DNA of 64,000 bases from Methylorubrum extorquens. Lineage in GTDB: Bacteria; Pseudomonadota; Alphaproteobacteria; Rhizobiales; Beijerinckiaceae. Both the position numbers and the translations under genes were made by a program. The notes below the pieces were generated by a model. It ran no database searches. It was not told the origin of the DNA and worked only from the letters and a program-made list of their open reading frames with translations. Each line of letters begins with the position of its first letter. Position 1 is the stretch's first letter. The DNA is taken from the NCBI RefSeq assembly GCF_024169925.1, contig NZ_JALJXF010000001.1:1184001-1248000 (forward strand), read 5' to 3'. This document shows, piece after piece, positions 18,864 through 30,312 of this stretch.

Positions 18864-18897
18864 GCTGCGGAGGGGGCCTGTTCGGCCCCTCCGCAGC
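18864..18897 (-). terminator. Hairpin terminator after gyrA
   Basis: GCTGCGGAGGGG pairs with CCCCTCCGCAGC, with a short inner stem and loop. It begins 8 bases past the gyrA stop on the minus strand. The downstream tract is mixed (TCAAAATTTTGTG further on), so efficiency is uncertain. Confidence 0.6.
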
Positions 18898-18904
18898 CCT
18901 TCGA

Positions 18905-21640
<2,736 letters not shown>

Positions 21641-21726
21641 CGTCGCTCTCTCGATCTACTGTTCGTTCCGACCGGAATCGAAAAACACCGCGGACCCGGT
21701 CCCGCGGCCGATCCCACCCGCGCCTT

Positions 21727-21833
21727 CATCCCGAGATGCCCGCGGAATGCGGGCCTCGAAGGATCCTCCAGTTCGCGTGCGATCCCTGGAGGATCCTTCG
21801 AGGCCTTTGCTCGCGCTTCGGCACCTCGGGATG
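21727..21833. repeat. Long imperfect inverted repeat, second intergenic repeat type
   Basis: GGCCTCGAAGGATCCTCCAG (21752-21771) pairs exactly with 21786-21805 across a 14-base loop, and an outer pair CATCCCGAG (21728-21736) matches CTCGGGATG (21824-21832). It occupies the spacer between gyrA and mobA. It resembles a mobile palindromic element but only one copy lies in this window. Confidence 0.7.
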
Positions 21834-21950
21834 AGGGTAGGGGCAGGATAGCCGTGGCCGACCAAAGGCCGTGGTCTCAGTTACTTAAATATGAATTCCA
21901 GGGGGCTTGCACAACATCCGGGCGCCTCCCAACGGTGCGTTGCCGGCTGG

Positions 21951-22583
21951 TCAGGAAACCCGCGCCAGCAGCGCCTCCGCCGCGGCCAGATCCTCCGGCG
22001 CGTTGAGGTTGAGGAAGGGGTCGATCGGCTCGACCGGCCAGGAGGCCACCGCCGCCCCGTGCCGCTCGATGAAGCCGCCGACGCGCCGCTCGCCCAAAGC
22101 GAGCCAGCCACGCAGATCCTCGCGTAAGTGGATCGGCCAGAGCGCGCTGGTAAAATGGCGCCGCTCGCCCGAGGCCGCGAGCGCGATCGGCTTGCCCTCC
22201 CCCACGGCTGTCGCAACGAGCCGCGCGACGAAGTCCTCGGGCAGGAAGGGCGCGTCTCCCGGCACGCTGACGATGTGGGACAGACCCGCTGCTTCGGCGG
22301 CTTCCAGCCCGGCGAGGATGCCGGCGAGCGGCCCCGGATGGTCCGGCAGGGTGTCGGGCAGGACGGCTCCCGCGAACACCGCCCGGAAACGGGCCGGATC
22401 GCCGTTGGCGCTGAGTGCGAGCCCGCCCGCGCATTGCGGGCCGAGCCGTTCGGCGACGCGCTCCAAGAGGGTGCGTCCAGCGAGCTGGCGCAGGGGCTTG
22501 TCGCCCCCGCCCATCCGCCGCGACAGGCCGCCCGCCAGGATCAGGCCCAATGTGCCCGGACCGGAGACCGGAGAAGGCCTCAC
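21951..22583 (-). CDS. mobA: Molybdenum cofactor guanylyltransferase
   Basis: The 210-residue protein starts at GTG 22583, overlapping the mrp stop as GTGA. It has the nucleotidyltransferase motif LILAGGLSRRMGGGDK (GGxSxRMG..K), then HPGPLAGILAG and SVPGDAPFLPEDFV (metal-binding D), all typical of MobA. It attaches GMP to molybdopterin to make the bis-MGD cofactor. It is translationally coupled to the Fe-S carrier gene mrp. Molybdenum hydroxylase subunits occur at the right end of the window, although those enzymes often use other cofactor forms. Confidence 0.92.
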   Translation of the reverse strand: MRPSPVSGPGTLGLILAGGLSRRMGGGDKPLRQLAGRTLLERVAERLGPQCAGGLALSANGDPARFRAVFAGAVLPDTLPDHPGPLAGILAGLEAAEAAGLSHIVSVPGDAPFLPEDFVARLVATAVGEGKPIALAASGERRHFTSALWPIHLREDLRGWLALGERRVGGFIERHGAAVASWPVEPIDPFLNLNAPEDLAAAEALLARVS

Positions 22584-23716
22584 TCGATGACGATCTTCGG
22601 CGCCGCGCGGCCGACGGGTGCGCCGCTGAGGTTGGCCCAGAGTTTCTGGGCGATCTCGCGGTAGATCTTGGCCTGCGGCCCGTCCGGGTCGGTGGCGACC
22701 ACGGGACGTCCGGCATCCGAGGTCTCACGGATCGCCATGGTGAGCGGGATCTCGCCGAGGAAGGGCACCTCCAGCCGCTCGGCCTCGTGGCGGGCGCCGC
22801 CATGGCCGAAGATTGCGGAAGCCGCCCCGCAATTCGGGCAGATGAAGGTCGCCATGTTCTCGATCACGCCGAGGATCGGCACCGAGACCTTGCGGAACAT
22901 GGTCACGCCGCGGCGCGCGTCGATCAGCGCCAGATCCTGCGGCGTCGAGACGATGACGGCGCCCGACAGGGGCGTCGCCTGCGCCATGGTGAGTTGCGCG
23001 TCGCCGGTGCCGGGGGGCATATCCACGATGAGCACGTCGAGTTCGCCCCAGGCCACGTCGCGCAGCATCTGGGTGATGGCCGACTGCACCATCGGCCCGC
23101 GCCAGATCATCGCCGATTCCGGCTCGATCAGCAGGCCGATCGACATGGCTTTCAGCCCGTAGGCCTGGAGCGGCTCCAGGGTCTTGCCGTCGATCACCCG
23201 CGGCTTGCCGGAGAGGCCGAGAAGCTTCGGCACCGAGGGGCCGTAGATGTCGGCATCGAGCAGGCCGACCTTGAGGCCCTGCGCACTCAAGCCGAGGGCG
23301 AGGTTGCAGGCGGTGGTCGACTTGCCGACGCCGCCCTTGCCCGAGGCCACCGCCACGATGTGGCGCACGCCCGGCAGCGCATTGCCCTGGCGCGGCGGGG
23401 CGCCGGGACCTCCGACAGCGCCTGTCGCTTGACGCGGGGCCGCGCCGGGGGCTGGCGGGTTGGGGGCCCGCTCCGAGGTCAGGCTCGCGAGCACGCTCGA
23501 CACGCCGGGCAGCGTCAGGACGCGGCCCTCCGCCTCGCGCCGCACCGGCTCGAAGCGCTCGGCCTCGCTCGGATCGATCAGAATCGAGAACATCACCCGA
23601 TTGCCCGGGTCGATCACCACCTGCGAGAGGCGGCCGGAATCGGGCAGGGTGGTGCCGCCGCGGTCGACCGTGACGGTCGAGAGTGCCTTCAGCACGTCGT
23701 CGCGCGTGATCGCCAA
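22580..23716 (-). CDS. mrp: Mrp/ApbC-type Fe-S cluster carrier ATPase
   Basis: I choose TTG at 23716 (LAITRDDVLKALSTV), which has GGAG 10 bases upstream, giving 378 residues; the frame runs further upstream without family sequence. An N-terminal MIP18-like domain precedes the P-loop GKGGVGKSTTACNLALGL (deviant Walker A) and the CPNC cluster-binding motif near residue 285. These proteins bind and transfer [4Fe-4S] clusters in the cytoplasm in an ATP-dependent way. The gene is coupled to mobA downstream. Confidence 0.9.
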   Translation of the reverse strand: MAITRDDVLKALSTVTVDRGGTTLPDSGRLSQVVIDPGNRVMFSILIDPSEAERFEPVRREAEGRVLTLPGVSSVLASLTSERAPNPPAPGAAPRQATGAVGGPGAPPRQGNALPGVRHIVAVASGKGGVGKSTTACNLALGLSAQGLKVGLLDADIYGPSVPKLLGLSGKPRVIDGKTLEPLQAYGLKAMSIGLLIEPESAMIWRGPMVQSAITQMLRDVAWGELDVLIVDMPPGTGDAQLTMAQATPLSGAVIVSTPQDLALIDARRGVTMFRKVSVPILGVIENMATFICPNCGAASAIFGHGGARHEAERLEVPFLGEIPLTMAIRETSDAGRPVVATDPDGPQAKIYREIAQKLWANLSGAPVGRAAPKIVIE

Positions 23717-23807
23717 AACTCGAACTCCATCGGGCGCCGGGGCGGGCCATCCCGCTCCCGACCATCTAACCACCCTCGTGGCAAACGCCAGCCTTCGGGC
23801 TATATTC

Positions 23808-24089
23808 TCAGCGCCGCCGCCCCGGCGGAATGGCGATCAGGTTGCACTCTTCCATGGGTCCACGCACGACCGAGCCGTCGCCGCGCCGGTAGACGCCGCG
23901 GCGCAGGTGCCGGCAGCCGACGGGGCCGCGCAGCCGATTCACCCGCTCGACATGGACGCTGCGCGCGCGCCGGTTCGAGAAGTCGTGGCCGCCGATCCGC
24001 ACACCGGGGCCGAAGCGCACCTCCGCCGAGGCCGGCACCGCAGCGGCGACCAGCAGCAGGGCCAGCAGCGCAACCCTCATCTCCTTCAC
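23808..24089 (-). CDS. Small exported hypothetical protein
   Basis: The 93-residue product (or 90 from the internal ATG at MRVALLALLL) has a signal peptide cut after ASA and a basic mature part containing two cysteines and many arginines. I do not recognise a family. It stands alone between mrp and the flavin-binding stress gene. The exported basic character suggests a periplasmic role, but no function can be assigned. Confidence 0.6.
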   Translation of the reverse strand: MKEMRVALLALLLVAAAVPASAEVRFGPGVRIGGHDFSNRRARSVHVERVNRLRGPVGCRHLRRGVYRRGDGSVVRGPMEECNLIAIPPGRRR

Positions 24090-24235
24090 CCGTCACTCTC
24101 CGGCAAAGCTTCGACCCACCCCTGAACCAAGATCGAACTCGCTCGTTGTCGAGGCAATCGCCGGGCAGCGGACCATCGATCGGGGACTCAGCCGGCCCGG
24201 CTCACGCCATTGACGACAGACGGAGTACGGATCTC

Positions 24236-24739
24236 ATGCACCAGGGCAACCATCGCGACCACGAGGGCGCGAAGAAGCTCTTCGAGCTGGTCAAGGACGT
24301 CAAGGTCGCGATGCTGACCACCGCCGACCAGGATGGGACGCTCAACAGCCGCCCGATGTGGAACAACGAGATCGACGAGAACGGCGACATCTGGTTCTTC
24401 ACCAAGCTGCACAGCCCGAAGACCGCCGAGATCGGCCGCGACAACCAAGTTAACCTCTCCTATTCCGACCCGTCGAGCCAGACCTACGTCTCGATCGCCG
24501 GCAAGGCCGAGGTGATCCGCGACCAGAAGCTCATCGACGAGAAGTGGCAGGAGAGCCTCAAGACGTGGTTCCCCAACGGCAAGAACGACCCGGAGGTCGG
24601 CCTGATCCGTATCCATCCCGAGCAGGGCGAGTACTGGGACAGCCCGTCCTCCACGATGGTTCACCTCTACGGCTACGTGAAGGCCTCGCTCACCGGCGAG
24701 AGCCCGAAGACCGAGACCAAGAAGGTCGACCTCGCCTGA
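24236..24739 (+). CDS. General stress protein 26-like flavin-binding split-barrel protein
   Basis: This 167-residue member of the pyridoxamine-phosphate-oxidase-like family starts MHQGNHRDHEGAKKLFELV. The split barrel reads VAMLTTADQDGTLNSRPM and DIWFFTKLHSPKTAEI, as in bacterial stress protein 26 (YdaG/GSP26) homologues that bind FMN or FAD. The role is likely stress-related flavin redox chemistry rather than vitamin B6 synthesis. A strong terminator follows. Confidence 0.85.
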   Translation: MHQGNHRDHEGAKKLFELVKDVKVAMLTTADQDGTLNSRPMWNNEIDENGDIWFFTKLHSPKTAEIGRDNQVNLSYSDPSSQTYVSIAGKAEVIRDQKLIDEKWQESLKTWFPNGKNDPEVGLIRIHPEQGEYWDSPSSTMVHLYGYVKASLTGESPKTETKKVDLA

Positions 24740-24781
24740 TTCTTCCTGGGAACGGGCCTCGTGCCCATTCCCGTGACGTCC

Positions 24782-24814
24782 GGCGCCCCTGCCTCTGGTG
24801 GGGGCGCCTTTTTT
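24782..24814 (+). terminator. Rho-independent terminator
   Basis: GGCGCCCC pairs with GGGGCGCC and is followed directly by six T residues. It lies 43 bases beyond the stress protein stop and before pncB. Confidence 0.85.
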
Positions 24815-24899
24815 GTCATGATGCCCTGCGCCCGCCGACGTTGATCGCTGGGGCGATCCGCCCCAAGCTCGGCCGACGCTCCCTGAACACGGACGGCCC

Positions 24900-26198
24900 A
24901 TGATCGACCTCGCGAAGCGGGTCTACGACCACAATTTCCGCATCGACCCGATCGTGCGTTCGCTGCTCGATACGGATTTCTACAAGCTCCTGATGGCGCA
25001 GATGATCTTCCGCCGTCACCGCGAGCTGAACGTCAGCTTCGGAATCCAGAACCGCACCCGGAGCGTGCGGGTGGCCGACGAAATCGACCTCGGGGAATTG
25101 CGGGCGCAGCTCGACCACGCCCGCACGGTCCGCTTGAGCCGGGGCGAATCCACCTGGCTTCGCGGCAACACCTTCTACGGCAAGCGCCAGATCCTCTCAT
25201 CCGAGTTCATGGCGTGGTTCGAGGCGTTTCAGTTGCCGGAATACGAGTTGGAGACCCGCGACGGACAGGTGGCGCTGACCTTCCACGGCCCCTGGGTCGA
25301 GACCACGATGTGGGAGGTACCGGCCCTCGCGATCCTCAACGAGATGCGCTCCCGCGCGGTGCTGCGCGGCATGGGCAAGTTCGATCTGCAGGTGCTCTAC
25401 GCCCGCGCCATGACCCGTGTCTGGGAGAAGATCGAGCGTTTGAAGCGCCTGCCCGATCTCTCCATCGCCGATTTCGGCACGCGCCGCCGCCACGGCTTCC
25501 TATGGCAGGATTGGTGCGTGCAGGCGATGCGCGAAGGCTTGGGCGAGGGCGCCTTCCTCGGCACCTCGAACTGCCTGATCGCCCTGCGGCGCGAGGTCGA
25601 GGCGGTCGGCACCAACGCCCACGAACTGCCGATGGTCTACGCCGCACTCAGCGGCGACGACGATGAGGCCCTGGCGGCCGCGCCCTACGCGGTGCTCGCC
25701 GACTGGCAGCAGGACTATGCCGGCAACCTGCTGGTGGCGTTGCCTGACACCTACGGCACCACCGGCTTCCTCGCCAACGCACCCGATTGGCTCACCGCCT
25801 GGACCGGCATCCGCATCGACTCGAAGGAGCCGATCGCGGGCGGCGAGGAGGCCCTCGCCTTCTGGGCGTCGCGGGGCTGCGACCCGCGCGAAAAGCTGGC
25901 GATCTTCTCCGACGGGCTCGACATCGACGACATCGAGGCGATCCACGCGCATTTCCACGGCCGCATGCGCATCGGCTACGGCTGGGGCACGCGACTGACC
26001 AACGATTTCCGCGGCCTCGTGCCGGAAGGGCGCCTCGATCCGATCTCGGTGGTCTGCAAGGTGACGGAAGCGGAGGGCCGCCCGACGGTGAAGATCTCCG
26101 ACAACCCGAGCAAGGCCCAGGGGCCGGCGGCGGAAGTGGAGCGTTACAAAAGGGTGTTCGGGGTGGGGGAGCAGGCGGCGGTGGCGGTCGTGGTGTGA
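24900..26198 (+). CDS. pncB: Nicotinate phosphoribosyltransferase
   Basis: The 432-residue protein starts [20 protein letters not shown]. Family features are [17 protein letters not shown] near the N-terminus (substrate pocket), the active-site segment [20 protein letters not shown] and the C-terminal [10 protein letters not shown]. It converts nicotinate, PRPP and ATP to nicotinate mononucleotide in the Preiss-Handler NAD salvage pathway. Length fits the proteobacterial PncB group. It is monocistronic, with a terminator upstream and a toxin-antitoxin pair downstream. Confidence 0.95.
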   Translation: MIDLAKRVYDHNFRIDPIVRSLLDTDFYKLLMAQMIFRRHRELNVSFGIQNRTRSVRVADEIDLGELRAQLDHARTVRLSRGESTWLRGNTFYGKRQILSSEFMAWFEAFQLPEYELETRDGQVALTFHGPWVETTMWEVPALAILNEMRSRAVLRGMGKFDLQVLYARAMTRVWEKIERLKRLPDLSIADFGTRRRHGFLWQDWCVQAMREGLGEGAFLGTSNCLIALRREVEAVGTNAHELPMVYAALSGDDDEALAAAPYAVLADWQQDYAGNLLVALPDTYGTTGFLANAPDWLTAWTGIRIDSKEPIAGGEEALAFWASRGCDPREKLAIFSDGLDIDDIEAIHAHFHGRMRIGYGWGTRLTNDFRGLVPEGRLDPISVVCKVTEAEGRPTVKISDNPSKAQGPAAEVERYKRVFGVGEQAAVAVVV

Positions 26199-26255
26199 AC
26201 CGATCGGAGGCCGCAAGCGGCTCGATCGAGGCCAGCTTTCGAATGCCACGATGTC

Positions 26256-26498
26256 ATGCATAACGGACGCATGACGGATCTTTTGGATCGGGCCATCGAG
26301 CGCGTCCGCGCTCTTCCGCCCGAAGTGCAGGACGATATGGCCCGCGTTCTTCTCCGCCTCGCCGGCGAGGAGGAATCGGTTCTTGCGCTGGCGCCTGAGG
26401 AAGAGGCTTCCTTCGCCAATTCTCGCGCTCAGGCCGCTCGGCGCGAGTTCGCGACGGACGAGCAGGTGCGCGCGATCTGGACGAAGCACGGCCTGTGA
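26256..26498 (+). CDS. Type II antitoxin (RelB/StbD-like)
   Basis: The 80-residue product starts MHNGRMTDLLDRAIERVRAL, or at the second ATG 26271 (75 residues). It has the sequence style of small antitoxins next to ParE/RelE toxins: an amphipathic N-terminal half, acidic EEEASFANS, and the tail FATDEQVRAIWTKHGL. It would bind and neutralise the toxin encoded directly downstream, whose GTG start overlaps this stop (GTGA). DNA-binding autoregulation is likely for the family, but no operator was identified. Confidence 0.75.
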   Translation: MHNGRMTDLLDRAIERVRALPPEVQDDMARVLLRLAGEEESVLALAPEEEASFANSRAQAARREFATDEQVRAIWTKHGL

Positions 26499-26787
26499 GG
26501 CTGCGCTACACCCCGGATGCCGCCGCAGAACTCGACGCCGTTCTAACCTACATCGCGGAGCGGTCACCACAGGGCGCGCATCGCGCTCAGCAACGCATTC
26601 GAGCGGTGATCGATCTGCTCTTGGAGCAGCCCCACAGCGGGCGCCTGACCAGCCTTCGGCCCATGCGCCGTATCGTGGCGACCCCTTATCCCATCTGATC
26701 TTCTACGAGGCGAGCGACGATGAAATCGTCATCCTCGGCATCCGGCACGCCGCCCGCGATCCGGCATCCATGCCCGGCGCATCCTGA
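26495..26787 (+). pseudogene. ParE/RelE-family toxin, frameshifted
   Basis: From GTG 26495 the product matches ParE toxins (RLRYTPDAAAELDAVLTYIA, then RRIVATPYP) but hits a stop at 26696-26698 after 67 residues. One frame over, the missing C-terminus continues exactly where expected: LIFYEASDDEIVILGIRHAA, then RDPASMPG, to a stop at 26785. Adding one base near 26692 (making PYPYLIFY) restores a 97-residue toxin, the normal length. The loss of one T is the simplest explanation. The antitoxin remains intact. Confidence 0.8.
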
Positions 26788-26809
26788 CGACGGCTGACGA
26801 TAACAAGAA

Positions 26810-26840
26810 GACGGCGCCGGGCTTTCCACCCGGCGCCGTC
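26810..26840 (-). terminator. Terminator of the Ro-rtcB transcript
   Basis: GACGGCGCCGGG pairs perfectly with CCCGGCGCCGTC around a 7-base loop, immediately after the rtcB stop on the minus strand, followed by TTCTTGTTATC. It may also serve the convergent toxin-antitoxin genes. Confidence 0.75.
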
Positions 26841-26841
26841 T

Positions 26842-28242
26842 TCACGACGTCGCGGCCTCCGCGGCGGCCTTCACCGCCCACTTCGCCGCCGCCTTGCGCT
26901 TCCACGGCGCGTCGGCCTCCCAGTCGCCGGCCATGATGCAGCCATAGGGCTCCACCGTGTCGACGACCTCGGCCAGATCGTACTTGGCGATCTGGGCACG
27001 CACCGAGGCGGCGTCCTTGTAGGCGCCCGGCAGCTCCGACAGGTCCGGCTTTCCGCAGAAGAAGCGCACGTCGATGCCCTCGGGCAAAGCGGGTGCGTTC
27101 TCGCGCAGGTAAGCCGTGCGGCTCATGTTGCGGCCCGCCCCGTGCGGGGCAAAGCCCAGCGAGGCCACTTGGTCGCGGTGGCGGGCGATCAGGATCGGCT
27201 CGGCCATGTTGAGCGGGATCAGCGTGCGCCCGTCATCGTCGGCCGAGAATCCTGCCCACGACGGGGTCGCCCCCTTACCGTGGTAGTAGAGCCCGTCGTC
27301 GCGGCGGAAGACGAAGTTGTGCTCGTTCCAGAACCGGTCCGCGACGGCATTGCCGATCCGTCGCGCCACGAGGTCGTGGAGCGCGAAATGGCTCGCCTTG
27401 GTCCAGTCCCGCACGATGTGCAGCGCCTCCCAATAGGCCCGGCCGTCATCGGATTCCGCCCGGATCCAGGCGTTGTGCGCCGGGACCCGCGGAGCAACGA
27501 TCGCCGTGTGTCGGCGAGCCACCGCCATGCCCTTCTTGTAGAGCTGCGCCCCGAGCCCGCGCGAGCCGTGATGGGTGACGAGCGCCACCTGCCCGGTCGA
27601 GGCGAGGTGCCCGACAGAGGCGAAGTGGTTGCCGTCGCCCTGGCTGGCGAAGTGCCCGACCGCGAGACCCGCGAACTCGGCGAGGAAACGGTTGCCCGCA
27701 ACCCCCGCCATCACCGCGTCCGGCGGCGCGACGGCACCCTTTCGGCCACCGGGACCGAAATGCGTGACCGCCTGCATCGCGTCGAGGACGCGCTTCGGGT
27801 CGTCGGCCCGGCGGAACACGGTGATCGCCACCGAGCAGCAGATGTCGGCCGAGTGGAAGCCCGGATGGATCGCGTCCGCGCAGGCGACTGCGCCACCCAC
27901 GGGGATCGTGCCCTCGGCAAAGCCCGAGGGGCAGGCATCCGGCATCACCGCGCCCTTGACGATGGTCGGCACCCGCATGAGCGCGTCCATATGCGCGATC
28001 ACGGCGGCCGCGTTCGCCCGCTCGGCCTCGGTCTCGGCGTCGAGGAAGACGCCGAATGCGAGGGCGTTCGTGCGCATCGGGATGACCTGGGCGGCCGGGT
28101 CGAGGGTGGCCAGATGCGCGCGGATCGCCGCGTCGTCGGCGCCCTCGAGGCGCATCGCGTTGGCGATGGAGACCGCCCGCTTGAACCATTCGCCGGGCTG
28201 GAAGCCCCAGGCGATGAGGTCGCGTCCGTTGATCGCGGTCAT
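26842..28242 (-). CDS. rtcB: RtcB-family RNA ligase
   Basis: The 466-residue RtcB starts MTAINGRDLIAWGFQPGEWF. Metal and guanylylation residues are visible: Asp133 and Cys136 in SADICCSV, GDGNHF (Asn205, His206), HHGSRG (His224, His225) and the guanylate-accepting His367 in PHGAGR. RtcB joins 2',3'-cyclic phosphate or 3'-phosphate RNA ends to 5'-OH ends using GTP and Mn2+. It follows the Ro gene by 87 bases on the same strand. No rtcA is visible. Its partner substrates may be RNAs sorted by Ro and the Y RNA-like array upstream (inference). Confidence 0.95.
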   Translation of the reverse strand: MTAINGRDLIAWGFQPGEWFKRAVSIANAMRLEGADDAAIRAHLATLDPAAQVIPMRTNALAFGVFLDAETEAERANAAAVIAHMDALMRVPTIVKGAVMPDACPSGFAEGTIPVGGAVACADAIHPGFHSADICCSVAITVFRRADDPKRVLDAMQAVTHFGPGGRKGAVAPPDAVMAGVAGNRFLAEFAGLAVGHFASQGDGNHFASVGHLASTGQVALVTHHGSRGLGAQLYKKGMAVARRHTAIVAPRVPAHNAWIRAESDDGRAYWEALHIVRDWTKASHFALHDLVARRIGNAVADRFWNEHNFVFRRDDGLYYHGKGATPSWAGFSADDDGRTLIPLNMAEPILIARHRDQVASLGFAPHGAGRNMSRTAYLRENAPALPEGIDVRFFCGKPDLSELPGAYKDAASVRAQIAKYDLAEVVDTVEPYGCIMAGDWEADAPWKRKAAAKWAVKAAAEAATS

Positions 28243-28329
28243 GATGCCGCTCCGTCTTCCTGAAGTCTTGCTTCTTGAATTTTGGGGGACTGGGGCGGAC
28301 GGCTCGCTGCGAGCCGTCCGCCCCTCTCG

Positions 28330-29937
28330 TCATTCACCGCGGATGAAATCCGCGATCAGCGCGGGCGCCGCCGTGTCGAAGCCGACGACGTCGAGCATGC
28401 CGGCGTCGTTCGGGTCGGCGATGCTGAAGCCGTTGGAGACGAGCCCCACGACCACGAGCTTGGCCGGGATCCCGGTCTTCTCCCGGTACTCCCGCAGAGC
28501 CTGGACCGGGTGGACCGGCCCCGCCCAGGTTTCCGAGTCCGTGTAGACCACGAACGCGTCGGCCTTCACGCCCCGCTCTAGCGCCCACCGCATCGGCAGC
28601 GAACAATCCGTCCCGCCGAAGGGCAGATCAGCGGTCGCCGCCACCGCTTGGTCGAGCCGCATCGACGGCCCGATCGGCAGGGCCGTGAGCGCTGCCCCCT
28701 GGCTCCAGGACTGGCCGGGCTCGGCCGTGAAGCCGAGGGTCTGCCAGTGCTCTTCGGTCGCCGCGGTGACGAGCGCCATCGCGGCGGCCGCCTCGCGGGG
28801 CGTCAGAGCGGAACCCGCAACGGATCCGCAGCTCATCGAGCCGGAGACGTCCAGCGCCAGCACGAGACGCCGGCCCGTGGGCTCGACGCCTCCGAAGGCG
28901 GTGTAGAACGCCGCGTTCAGCGCCTCGATGATGGCCGCCACCGGCTCCCAGGAGAGCCGGCCGCGCTGGCCGCGCCCGGACGCGTAGGTCCGGAGCGCCA
29001 CCAGCAGCGCCATCGGGTGCAGGCGCGCCTTCAGCAGGCGCTCCCGATCCGACAGCACGCCGACCACGTGCGCGGTCGCCGCGGTGAAGGGCGCGAGCGC
29101 CCCCGAAGCGGTGAGCCGGCCGAGCTGGCGCACGAGGGCACCGACCGGCATGCGCTCGATCAGGGCCTCGTTCACCGCGCGGCTCGTCATCAGCCCGGTC
29201 GGCAGCGCCTCCCAGGGCAGATTGTGCGTCCGCACCTGCGCCGCCGCGTAAGCGCCGTCGACGCCCTCCGCCTGTACCGAGGCGAAGGCGTGGACGAGAG
29301 CGGGGGTCTCCTCGGTCAGCGTGCCGCGGCAGATCCAGTCGAACAGCGCCTTCCGGGCCGGCTCGTCCGTCTCCGGGTGAGCCAGCCGCAGGAGGTCGCG
29401 GTGCGACCAGCCCTGGCGGGACCGGTACTTCACCGCCTGGTAGGCGAGCGCGTCCACCGGACGCGCCCGGTACCAGTCGCCGATCGCGCGCCGGAGCGCC
29501 CGGCCCCAGCCGCGCATCGCCTCGACGGCGCCCGCGAACTGGAACAGGTGCGTGCCGGTGCGGCAGACCTGCGGCAGGGCGGCGAGCGCCAGCCGGCGGG
29601 TCGCCTCGGCTTCCGCGGAGGCCGCGAGCGCCAGCGCGAAGATCGCCGGATCCTGCTTCGGCGCCCGGCCCGCCTCGCTCATCGCGACGATGACCGCGAC
29701 CGCCTGCGGACCGTCCTCGGCAATGCAGCGCATCACCGCGGCGGCGTTCTCCCGGGTCAACGCCCGCTCGCCCGCGTAGTACGAGCCGCCTTCCGAGCCG
29801 AGCACGAGGAAGCGGTCGAGCCGCGCCCAGTCGCTCAGCGCGAAGACATGGCCGCCGGCCGAATTCGGCACGGTGCGGGGAAGGGGCTCCGACTGCGGGG
29901 TGCGCCGGAGCGAGAACAGCTTTCCATAGTTCAACAT
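28330..29937 (-). CDS. rsr: Ro60/Rsr orthologue (TROVE and vWA domains)
   Basis: This 535-residue bacterial Ro protein starts MLNYGKLFSLRRTPQSEPLP after the ribosome site GAGAGGAGCGAGC. Residues up to about 350 form the TROVE HEAT-repeat ring (for example KYRSRQGWSHRDLLRLAHP, a conserved TROVE segment). The C-terminal von Willebrand A domain has an intact MIDAS: Asp363-x-Ser365-x-Ser367, Thr443 in GGTD and Asp467 in YTDSE. Ro proteins bind misfolded RNA in the ring cavity and Y RNAs on the outside, and in Deinococcus and Salmonella work with PNPase. The seven-unit Y RNA-like array lies just upstream on the same strand. Confidence 0.95.
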   Translation of the reverse strand: MLNYGKLFSLRRTPQSEPLPRTVPNSAGGHVFALSDWARLDRFLVLGSEGGSYYAGERALTRENAAAVMRCIAEDGPQAVAVIVAMSEAGRAPKQDPAIFALALAASAEAEATRRLALAALPQVCRTGTHLFQFAGAVEAMRGWGRALRRAIGDWYRARPVDALAYQAVKYRSRQGWSHRDLLRLAHPETDEPARKALFDWICRGTLTEETPALVHAFASVQAEGVDGAYAAAQVRTHNLPWEALPTGLMTSRAVNEALIERMPVGALVRQLGRLTASGALAPFTAATAHVVGVLSDRERLLKARLHPMALLVALRTYASGRGQRGRLSWEPVAAIIEALNAAFYTAFGGVEPTGRRLVLALDVSGSMSCGSVAGSALTPREAAAAMALVTAATEEHWQTLGFTAEPGQSWSQGAALTALPIGPSMRLDQAVAATADLPFGGTDCSLPMRWALERGVKADAFVVYTDSETWAGPVHPVQALREYREKTGIPAKLVVVGLVSNGFSIADPNDAGMLDVVGFDTAAPALIADFIRGE

Positions 29938-29989
29938 TGCTCGCTCCTCTCTCCGCGGGGCTATTTTTGGGATGGTCCCCGAGGCTCGT

Positions 29990-30097
29990 TGCGGCGCGCG
30001 GTCGTGAGTCGTGCGAGGGATTCCGGCGCCTTGCGGCGCCTGGGATTCGAACCCTAGGACCAGATCACCCTCGCAATCCGGCCCGCGCGGCCGAATT
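29990..30097 (-). ncRNA. Y RNA-like unit 1 (nearest Ro), with T-arm
   Basis: The 5' strand reads GCGGGCCGGAUUGCGAGGG then UGAUC. GCGAGGG (30013-30019) pairs with CCCTCGC (30068-30074). An outer GC-rich stem (29991-30003 with 30079-30092, one gap and a GU pair) is separated from it by a 9-base bulge on the 3' side. The apical module has a T-arm (30042-30054, loop containing TTCGAA) and the hairpin GGCGCC-GCAA-GGCGCC. It ends 54 bases before the Ro start codon. Confidence 0.65.
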
Positions 30098-30112
30098 CGT
30101 TTGTTCCGTCAG

Positions 30113-30263
30113 CGGCCGTGCGGGCATGGAGGGGAGACAGGAGGTCCGCTCGCGCGGCGTGCGTTGCCCGTCCGCCACCCGGGCATCGGACCTCGCGGCC
30201 CGTGGGATTCGAACCCGGCCTTTCGGCCAACGATCACCTGTCTCCATCGGCCCGCACGGCCGA
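30113..30263 (-). ncRNA. Y RNA-like unit 2, with T-arm, 7-bp stem and D-like arm
   Basis: The outer stem is 13 perfect pairs (30113-30125 with 30250-30262) and the inner stem 9 pairs (30133-30141 with 30237-30245). They are separated by an asymmetric loop (7 bases on the 3' side, 4 on the 5' side), the Ro-binding layout of Y RNAs. The apical part holds a GAAA-capped hairpin, a T-arm (30204-30216), and a 7-bp acceptor-like stem (30142-30148 with 30187-30193) enclosing a D-like arm with GG in its loop (30166-30184). The conserved GGUGAUC follows the inner 5' strand. Confidence 0.78.
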
Positions 30264-30312
30264 TATCTTTGTCGTTCTGCGCCCCTCGGGCGGACGAACG
30301 TCCGGCCTGAAG

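Noticed and set aside
30247..30264. Local hairpin CGGCCCGC...GGCCG in each unit
   Set aside because: A longer perfect partner is present 100-130 bases away in most units, and it pairs better than the local fold.
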